64,000 nt of DNA from Pleurodeles waltl. Taxonomy: Eukaryota > Chordata > Amphibia > Caudata > Salamandridae. The DNA lies in NCBI RefSeq assembly GCF_031143425.1, contig NC_090447.1, positions 27,556,238-27,620,237 on the forward strand, given 5' to 3'. A model generated the notes under the pieces. The model was not told the DNA's origin, made no database searches, and saw only the letters and a list, made by a program, of their open reading frames with translations. The translations under genes were made by a program, and so were the position numbers. Below are positions 56,110-64,000 of this stretch, piece after piece (positions within the stretch are counted from its first letter, which is position 1; each line of letters starts with the position of its first letter).

Positions 56110-58205
56110 GCCTGACTACCAAGTTAGGAGAGAAGAGGAGAGGCCGGGCCTTAAAAGGCAAAGCAGGGACCAGGCCTGCCTCCGAGGGAGAGGGAGGGAG
56201 GGACTGAGGGCGTCAAACACACCCCTTCCCTCAGAGAGAGAGAGAGGGAGTGACAGACAGAACCTAACACATCCCTTCCCTCCGAGGATGGACGCACACC
56301 TTCCCGCAGAGGAAAGAGGACAGGGAGAGAGAGAGATGGAGGGAGGGAGGGAGGGAGGGAGAGGGTGGGAGAGAATGAGAGGGAGAGAGAGGGAGGGAGG
56401 GCGAGAGAGAGGGTGGGAGAGAGAGAGAGGGAGGGGGGGGGGGGGGGGAGAGGGAGCTAGTGACAGAGAGAACCTAACACATCCCTTCCCTCCGAGGATG
56501 GACGCACACCTTCCCTCAGGGGAAAGAGGACAGAGAGAGATGGAGGGAGGGAGGGAGGGAGGGAGAGAGAGATGGAGGGAGAGAGATGGAGGGAGGGAGA
56601 GAGAGGGAGGGAGAGCGAAAGGGAGGGAGAGAGAGAGGGAGAGAGAAAGAAGGAGGGAGGGAGAGAGAGAGAGAGAAAGAAGGAGGGAGAGGGAGAGTGA
56701 GGGGGGGAGAGAGAGTGACAGAGAGAACCTAACACACCCCTTCCCTCCGAGGATGGACGCACACCTTCCCTCAGGGGAAAGAGGACAGGGAGAGAGAGAT
56801 GGAGGGAGAAATGGAGAGCGAGAGAGGGAGAGATGGGGAGAGAGAGGGAGTGACAGACAGAACCTAACACACCCTTCACTCCGAGGATGGACGCACACCT
56901 TCCCTCAGGGGAAAGAGGACAAGGAGAGAGATGGAGAGAGAGCGAGATGGAGGGAGGGAGAAAAAAAAAATCAAATACACCCTTCCCTCAGAGGAGAGGA
57001 CAGGGAGAGAGGGAGGGAGTGAGAAAGAATCTAACACACGACTTCCCTGAGAGAAGGAGGGCAGAGAAAAAAGATGGAGAGAGTGTAAGAGAGCCCAACA
57101 CACCTTCCGACAAAGGAGAGAGGAGGGAGTGACAGTGAGAATCTAACACCTTCCCTCAGAGGAGAGAGAAGGAGAGAGTGAAAGTGAGAGACCAACACAC
57201 CTTCCCTCAAAGGAGAGAGAGGGAGGGAGTGCCAGAGAAGCTAACACACCTTCCCTCAGAGGAGAGTGAGTGAGTGGGAATGGCAGAGATAACCTAACAC
57301 ACCTTCCCCCACAGGACAGAGAGGGAGGGAGTGACAGATAGAACCTAACACACCTTCCCTCAGAGAAGAGAGGGACTGGGGCAAGAGAGGGAGTGACAGA
57401 CAGCTCAACACGCCTTCCCTCCGAGGAGAGAGATGAAGGGAGTGACAGACTCGAACACACACCTTCCCTCGGAGGAGAGAGGGCAGGGGGAAGAGAAGGA
57501 GGGAGTGAGAGAGAGAGAACCTAACACCTTCCCTCGGAGGAGAGAGGGGGGAGAGGGATGGAGTGACAGAGAGAACCTAACACACCTTCTCTCGGAGGAG
57601 AGAGGGAGGGGGCAAGGGAGGGAGTAACAGAGATAACATAACACACCTTCCCTCGGAGGAGAGAGGGAGGGGGGCAAGGGGGGGAGTGACAGAGAACCTA
57701 ACACACCTTCCCTCGGAGGAGAGAGGGAGGGGGGCAAGGGAGGGAGTGACAGAGAACCTAACACCTTCCCTCAGAGGAGAGAGGGAGGAGGCAAGGGAGG
57801 GAGTGACAGAGAGAACCTAACACCTTCCCTCAGAGGAGAGGGGGGGGGGGAAGACCGATAGAACTTAAAGCACCTTCCCTTAGAGGAGAGAGGAAGGGAG
57901 TCACAGACAGAATCTAACCTTACCCAACCTTACCTCGGAGGAGAGAGGGAGTGACGGAGAACCTAACACCCCTTCTCCCCCAGGGGGGCAGAGATGGAGG
58001 GAGCGCAAGAGACCACAACACGCACCTTCCCTCAGGGGAGGGAGGGAGTGAGAGAGAACCTCCCACACCTTCCTCCCTGGGAGGAGAGAATGAGGGGGGG
58101 GGGGGGCTGTGACAGATAATCTAACATACGCTGAATGAGAGGAGACAGGGCAGGGAAGAGACAGAGTGACAGAGAATCAAACATGCCTTCTCTCAGGGAA
58201 GGAGG
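56110..58205. repeat. GA-rich purine-strand complex tandem repeat
   Basis: About 2.1 kb dominated by GAGAGGGAGG tracts on the plus strand, punctuated by a conserved non-purine block AACCTAACACACCTTCCCTC. In 56250-56930 the unit is long (about 135-250 bp: TGACAGAGAGAACCTAACAC, then GAGGATGGACGCACACCTTC and a variable GA tract). From 57100 it is short (about 50-70 bp). The frames on both strands are repeat by-products. There is a G-run at about 56434-56448. Confidence 0.9.
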
Positions 58206-58280
58206 TCAGGTACCGAGTGAAAAAAAGCTTGAGCGACCAGATACCTTTAGCCCCACTGGGTTCTGCATAACTTGCTTGGG

Positions 58281-58402
58281 GTCAGAATGTGACTCCCACA
58301 AGGGAGGGGTCACTGGACAGGATGGTTTGTGGTCTCATGGGGTCAGAATGTGACTCCCACAAGGGAGGGGGCACTAGACAGGATGGTTTGCGGTCTCATG
58401 AG
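58281..58402. repeat. 61-bp tandem duplication, two copies
   Basis: GTCAGAATGTGACTCCCACA starts at 58281 and 58342. The copies differ at about three bases. Confidence 0.9.
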
Positions 58403-60059
58403 TAATGGAAGTGCTTGAACGTGGGCTGTTTCGTAGTCCCAGTGTTCACCTCTTAACTTCTCTTTAAAATGGTGAAACACAGAGAAGGATGGCCTTCCTG
58501 CACATCAGAGCTGTGCTGGCACTTCCTGGAGATGGAGGCAGTGTCCTCAAGCACGCAGAGTGTGAAAACACGAGGATCTGCAGGCCAGCTGCTGCAAACA
58601 CCATGGAAAGACGCACATGGTTTCAATCCAGTGCAACCTGACATGAGCTGAAGGAGGAGACAACCAAGGGGAAAAAGCAAGTCTGAGATCCTCGCAGCAA
58701 GACCCATGTGGGAGAGAAGAACCTTCAACCTACAGTGAAGGACCTTAGCCTGCGAGGGTGTGATCCAATGCTGATTAGAACACATCACCCGCCCACAGCA
58801 CTGGTGTACCTTGCCAATTCATATTTTTAAATTAATAACTAGTACAAGTTTCGTTTAACACTTCTAAATGCATCAGTTCAAAACCATAGTGTTCAACTGA
58901 ATTGAATGAAACAGTAATAGAACTTATAAGCAACACCTTGAAGTTTGAGATGAGAAACTAGAATAACTAAAAATCATGCACACACCTTAAACACAAAAAA
59001 CAGTGACAAAGCAAACGTAACCATAAGAACGGACGTGATAACCAGTCCCCTAACCCTATACCGTTACCACTATACCCCAACTCCTTACCACTATGCCTTT
59101 AACACTATACCGTCATCCAACCTAGATCCCACACCTCATCTTAAATCATAACCAATAACCCCTTTCACACTATTCATACTTCAATGTATTCGGAGAAAAG
59201 TTCCTTTTTAGAAGTTTTTTTGAATTAATAATTGGGAAGTGTTATTCTTACAAGTGCTACCTTTAGAAGTGCTACTGTGGGAGCTTTGAGGCAGAGCCTG
59301 TGGTGCAGGTAAACACGAAGCGCGACACCTGACCCATGGAGAGCAGCTGCAGTGCCGGGTGCCAGCAGGACTCAGGAGCTCTCCAGTCCATGAATGAGTC
59401 ATGTTCTTCCTCCAGAGGGCAGAAGTCAGGATTTTTCCTCCAGCCGGCCTTCTTCAGGTGGAGTCTTCCCAGGTCCAGGAATGTTCTAAGGAGGTGGTGG
59501 TGGTGGTGGTATCCTATACGTTAGCCAATTACTGAAGAAAATGTATTACCCAATCCCAACTATTTTCTTGTAGTCGTCTGCCTCCTTTTGCTGCACTTTC
59601 TCTTTGCCTTACTGTTCAAGGACTTTAGATGCCCAGTTTCAACACAGCAGAAGCCATCGACCACCAAGCAGGCCTGTTTTGGCTTCATGGCAGCTACCCT
59701 ACCCAACAGGGTAAAAACGGGATTTCTCTCCAACTGCGACTGTAACCTAATTGTCTAGGAGGGTTCTGGAGATGAACAGAAGAGAATATTTCCCTGGCAT
59801 CTCCAAGCCAAATGAGGTAGTGCTAATTCTGTTCTGACATCGGTTATTGTTCATCTTCAAATAGTAAATGGCTACTAAGTGGTCAGCAGTTTATACCCAT
59901 TGGCCTTTCCTGGGCCCAGAGGCAAGACATTGTTCTCCAAGCCAGAGCTGTTAACTATCCCAGCAAAGGATGCATCCTAGCTCTGAAGGTGTGACAGGTG
60001 GCAGACCTGGTTTACCCTCCTAGCGGGTTGCAGACTCTACCTCAACAGTATGTGGTTCT
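58403..60059. other. Intronic DNA, no gene recognised
   Basis: Contains a (GGT)n microsatellite at about 59493-59510. No gene or transposon end. Confidence 0.5.
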
Positions 60060-62807
60060 TGTAGGAAGCTGGCTCTGTATATATCATACAAAAGTGAGGT
60101 TTAGTGTGCAGAGAGTCCAGGGTTCCCCAGAAGCTTTACAGAGGCTTAAGTAGATAATAGTAATGCTGTCTTTTGTGGTAGTGTGGTCGAGCAGTTAGGC
60201 TTATCAGAGGGTAGTGCTAAGCATTTATTGTACACACAGTCAAGAAATGAGGCACACACAATGACTAACTGGAGGCCAATGTTTTATGTATCAAGAAATA
60301 TACTTTGTTACTTTATTTCTAGAACCAAAAGGATCTTTGTTGCAGGTAAGTACAGTTTCAAGATTGTATCACTTTCAAATATCAAATGCACTTTGTAATT
60401 CACAGTTAAAACAGATTTCAGGTACGTAATACTTTTCAATATCAAAAGTAGACACTTAGGGCCATATGTACGAACACTTTTTCCCATAGACACAGAATGG
60501 GTAAAAACCTTTGCTACATCTGGCCCCTAGTGCAATTTTCATTGAAGGCAACGCAGTCCTGGGAGGGTGGGGGGGGGGGGGGTGGAGGGGGGAAGAGTAC
60601 ATATCCAGTTTACAGGTAAGTACTAGACTTCTGGCCCTAGTCTTCGGGGGTTAAGGTGTCCACATGGCAAAGTTTAGGAAGACACCAAGGGTGCACAACC
60701 AGCAACACGGGGCTGGCAAGTGCAGAGGTCAAAGTTGGTGTCGGACACCCAATGGAATCCTACGGAGATTGGGGGCACTCAGAAGTGAACGGGTTGCAGG
60801 TAAGTTATCGTGGTCTCAGGACACGGGCCCTGAGGGGTTTAGATCAGCACTGGGGGGAGGGGAGTACAGGTAAGCACCAAACACACACCCTCAGCGGCAC
60901 AGGGGCGGCCAAGTGCAAAGTGCACAAACAGCATTGGGCGCCCAATGCTTTAATGTGAGGAAATCAGGGTTCACAAAAAAACTGCAGTCTTGGTCCAAGG
61001 GTCAGCTGACGAAGACCACCAGCTGGACAGGTAAGTTGAGGCTCCTCTGGACATCGATGGACTGTCAGCTGGGTTCCCCAAGGCCAGGGAGCTGCAGATG
61101 CAGGGGTAACTTTAGGTGTCGGCTATCTTCACCGGATTCGGTCGGTCAGGGGGGTCACTCTGGATTCAGGCTGCAGGCATCGTCGTGGTGGCCAGCAGGG
61201 GTCAACTGGGGGTGGACTCAAGGTTGGAATCACCTGGAGACTATCTCCGGTCAGGTGAGCCACCTCAACTCAGGCCCTGGGCGTCAGGTGCAGAATGGGC
61301 AGGATTCGCAGATCCAGAGGGCTCTGAAGTCCTTGTAGGAGGTTTCTTTGTGGACAGGGCCGCTGTCCTCAGGAGATCTGGTCTTTAGGGAAGTCAGGCA
61401 GTCCTCTGATGGTTGGTAGAGGTCGCTGGTCCTGGAGGATGAATTGTCTTCTTGTAGCAGGAGTCTTGAAGCTGCAGACAGGCCAGTAGGGCGGGGGGCC
61501 AAGTCAGTTATCATCTTAAGTCTTCACTGCTGGTGCGGCTCTTCAGTCCTTCACCTTCTTTAGGTCACCAGGAATCTGAAGGGCAAGGTTCAAGAATCCC
61601 CCTATATACTAGATTTAGGGGTGTTACAGGGGTCAGAGGGCAGTAGCCAATAACTACTGACCCACAGCGTGGCTAAGCCCTTCCTGTGTCCAATTCCTTT
61701 GGGGGCGAGGGGAGCACATAACTAACCCCATTGCTTGTATCCCTTCAAAACAAGATGGAGGATTCTGACTGGAGGGGTTGGGTTGATCTCAGCTCTGGGC
61801 ATCCAAAGTGTTTACTAATTTTCCTGCCGGACCTGCAACCAAAAGTAGAGCTCCATCCGACGGTGGAGGAGGGGAAAGGGGCTCATCTCCACTAGCTGGA
61901 GTGCCCTTAGACAACCTAACAAAAGGTAGGAGCCTTTGAAGCTCCCCGCAAAGTGTTGCTGTTCCTGCAGGGGGAGGTGTGAAGCACCTCCACCCAGTGC
62001 AGGCTTTGTCCCCGACTCCTGAGAGCACAAATGGTCTCACCTCATGGGGTCAGAAACTTGTCTGGTGGTGGCAGGCTGGCATAGACCAGTCAGCCACACA
62101 CTAGAGTTGGGGAGAGTTTCAGGGGGCATCTTTAAGATGCCCTCTGTATCCATTTTACAATTAACCATTTGCATCAGTGTGGGTTTATTGAGCTGAGAAG
62201 TTTGATATCAAACTTCCCAGTCTTTAGTGTAGCCATTATAGAGCTGTGGAGCGCATAATGACAAACTCCAAGCCTGTGTATTCAATGTGGCTACACTGCA
62301 CTTACACTGTCCAAGAATGGACGTACAAACTGTAGGGGCATATTGCTCATGCAGCTGTGCCCTCACCTGTGGTATAGTGCGCACCCTGCCTTAGGGCTGT
62401 AAGGCCTGCTAGGGGGTGACTTACCTATGCCACGGGCAGTGGTTGGTGGCCATGGCACCCAGGGAGGGATGCCATGTCAACTTTACCCTTTTCCCCCCAA
62501 CAGCACACACAATCTGCAATGGCAGTGTGCATGTGTTTGGTAAGGAGCCCCTTAGGGTGACAACACATGCTGCAGCCTTTAGGGACCCTCCCTGGTCACT
62601 TACCCCTTGGTACCACTGGTGCCTTTTACAAGGGACTTATCTGTGTGTCAGGGCTGTGCCAATTGTGGGAGCAATGGTACAGTTTAGGGAAAGAACACAG
62701 GTGCTGGGGCCTGGTTAGCAGGATCCCAGCGCAGACTCAGTCACGTTAGCATCAGATATCAGGCAAAAAGGACAGGGTGAGCATGTCAAAAGGGGCCCTT
62801 TCCTACA
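60060..62807 (-). repeat. Solo LTR, 2748 bp, same superfamily as the LTR element at 1-7385
   Basis: It begins TGTAGGAAGCTGGCTCTGTA and ends TTTCCTACA, with the perfect short inverted repeat TGTAGGAA/TTCCTACA. It aligns along its length with the LTR at 4708-7385 but with many differences, so it is an older or related subfamily. The flanks are GTTCT (60055-60059) and GATCT (62808-62812), a 5-bp target duplication with one mismatch. No internal region is present, so LTR-LTR recombination removed it. It carries a nested MITE at 60459-60526. Confidence 0.87.
60459..60526. mobile_element. 68-bp PIF/Harbinger-like MITE nested in the solo LTR
   Basis: GGGCCATATGTACG.. on the left and ..CTACATCTGGCCC on the right form inverted ends (GGGCCATATGTA / GGGCCAGATGTA). 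Flanks are TTA (60456-60458) and CTA (60527-60529). The related LTR has the empty site GACACTTAGTGCAA at 5112-5125, with a single TTA, which defines the insertion and its three-base duplication. Confidence 0.85.
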
Positions 62808-63537
62808 GATCTATCAGAAAGCAACACAATGAGTACAACGGCGAGTCAGGCTGAAACAAGTGCTCATGTGGGTGGGCAGCGTCATTACAGCTGGTGAATG
62901 AACACTATTCTCTAGAGAAGAGGCAGTTGCAGATGGTAAGACCAAGCCCACCACAGCTTTAAAGTCTGGGTTTAACAGGGCAGGGCCGTTCACCGCCCTT
63001 GTGCGGACACCACACACCGTGCGGGAGGGGGGCTTGAGGCTTGTAGGAAAGAAGATGCATCCATGCAGAACAACTAACACCCCAGAGGGTGTCCCGGCGC
63101 AGGTGCCGGGCAGGTGTCCCTCTCTGCACCCCTGAGTGTGCAGAAATACTGTCCGGCTTCCAGCCGCTGAAGCCAGGTGAGCTCCGATCCCTGCCGATCT
63201 CATGTGTGATCCTCGGCGTCTTCACTCAGGCCGAGCTACTCCTGGCAATGCTCGTCTTCTCTTCCTGGCACCACCAGTCTGCCCTGCGGGCACCACAGGG
63301 CTCATAACAGGTCACAGGTGCCACGACACGGACCACCACAGCTGCCGCCCGCGGCGCGTCCCCGAGGCGCTTTCTCTTTTTAGTCTGTCCCAGAGGGCAG
63401 GACGAGGACCAGGAATAGGGCAGAAGCCGCCAGTGTAACCTGGCCTGGGGAACCCCGGCTATTCCAGGCCTGGACCACACACAACTCTGCCGATGACCCC
63501 TGCCCTGAACCGGAGACCCATGTGTCCCTCAGTAAAA
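62808..63537. other. Intronic DNA, no gene recognised
   Basis: GC-rich toward 63340-63380 (CCGCCCGCGGCGCGTCC), but there is no ILK start exon or other exon that I can support. Confidence 0.45.
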
Positions 63538-64000
63538 CCTACCGCCCTGTACTGTCCCAGGACTCTGGCAAAGCGCCTCAGCCCTAACCTACCGCCCTCT
63601 ACTGTCCCTGGAACCTGTACTGTCCCAGGACTCTGGCAAAGGGCCTCAGCCTTAACCTACCGCCCTCTACCTTCCCAGGAACGTGCACTGTCCCAGGACT
63701 CTGGCAAAGTGCCTCAGCCCCAACCTACCGCCCTCTACTGTCCCAAGAATCTAGCAAAGCGCCTCAGCCCTAACCTACCGCCCTGTACTGTCCCAAGACT
63801 CTGGCAAAGCACCTCAGCCCTAACCTACCGCCCTCTACTGTCCCTGGAGCCTGTACTGTCCCAGGACTCTGGCAAAGCGCCTCAGCCCTAACCTACCGCC
63901 CTCTACCTTCCCAGGAACCTGTCCTGTCCCAGGACTCTGGCAAAGCGCCTCAGCCCCAACCTACCGCCCTCTACTGTCCCAAGAATCTAGCAAAGCGCCT
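63538..64000. repeat. Higher-order tandem repeat, 236-bp period, runs off the window
   Basis: Units start with CCTACCGCCCT and end with GCGCCTCAGCCCTAA. Four unit types follow in order, of 50, 68, 68 and 50 bp (the 68-bp types hold an 18-bp insert around GGAACCTGTACTG), and the set of four starts again at 63774. The array continues past 64000. Confidence 0.9.

Noticed and set aside
55943..57764. Several open frames rich in Arg/Glu/Gly or Ser/Leu/Pro
   Set aside because: Products of GA-rich repeats; no domain and mirror frames on the other strand.
62959..63225. Possible ILK start exon or CpG-rich promoter near the right edge
   Set aside because: The minus-strand ATGGAT at 63060 is not followed by ILK sequence, and no splice-flanked match was found.

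Overview
This window looks like an intronic stretch of a very large vertebrate genome, most plausibly a salamander. A lungfish is a less likely alternative. The only host gene part I can support is one 166-bp exon on the minus strand at 30299-30464. It encodes 55 residues of ankyrin repeats that match integrin-linked kinase (ILK) and has clean splice sites. No other ILK exon was found by eye in the 30.3 kb downstream or the 33.5 kb upstream, so both neighbouring introns appear to exceed 30 kb. The organism call is inference, from the giant introns, the abundance of DIRS elements and the young LTR elements with very long LTRs.

The rest is layered mobile and tandem DNA. Region 1-7385 is a young LTR retrotransposon on the minus strand. 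Its right LTR is 2678 bp, its left LTR is cut by the window edge, and the two differ by about three substitutions and one 9-bp indel. Between them is a single intact 802-codon frame (gag, an atypical zinc knuckle, an altered retropepsin-like domain, and two C-terminal membrane segments) with no reverse transcriptase. This element sits inside an old broken DIRS copy (7386 to about 9200). A solo LTR of a related family is at 60060-62807 and carries a nested 68-bp PIF/Harbinger-like MITE.

Region 23990-29874 is an apparently complete DIRS element on the minus strand. It has ORF1, RT/RNase H and tyrosine recombinase frames, inverted terminal repeats, and an internal region complementary to both outer ends. 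A third, decayed DIRS copy spans about 33.8-41.9 kb. It is interrupted by a piggyBac-like TTAA element (34377-37155) inside the recombinase and by a 5'-truncated L1-like fragment with an 18-19 bp target duplication (38851-39955) inside the RT. A 5.8-kb decayed L1/Tx1-type LINE lies at 48080-53864 on the plus strand, with a 15-bp target duplication. Smaller elements include an L2-type LINE 3' end (about 21.5-22.3 kb), hAT-like elements (32.5-33.2 kb and 42120-42356) and Harbinger-like MITEs.

Tandem DNA is prominent: a 4.6-kb array of about 200 almost identical 23-bp units (15548-20188); a 60-bp array that expands the C-terminal codons of the L2-like LINE (21640-22183); a 24-bp minisatellite (33.4-33.6 kb); a 2-kb purine-strand GA-rich complex repeat (56.1-58.2 kb); and a 236-bp higher-order repeat running off the right edge (from 63538). 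The long open frames inside these arrays are by-products of the repeats, not genes. All calls are by eye; percent identities and family names are not database results.
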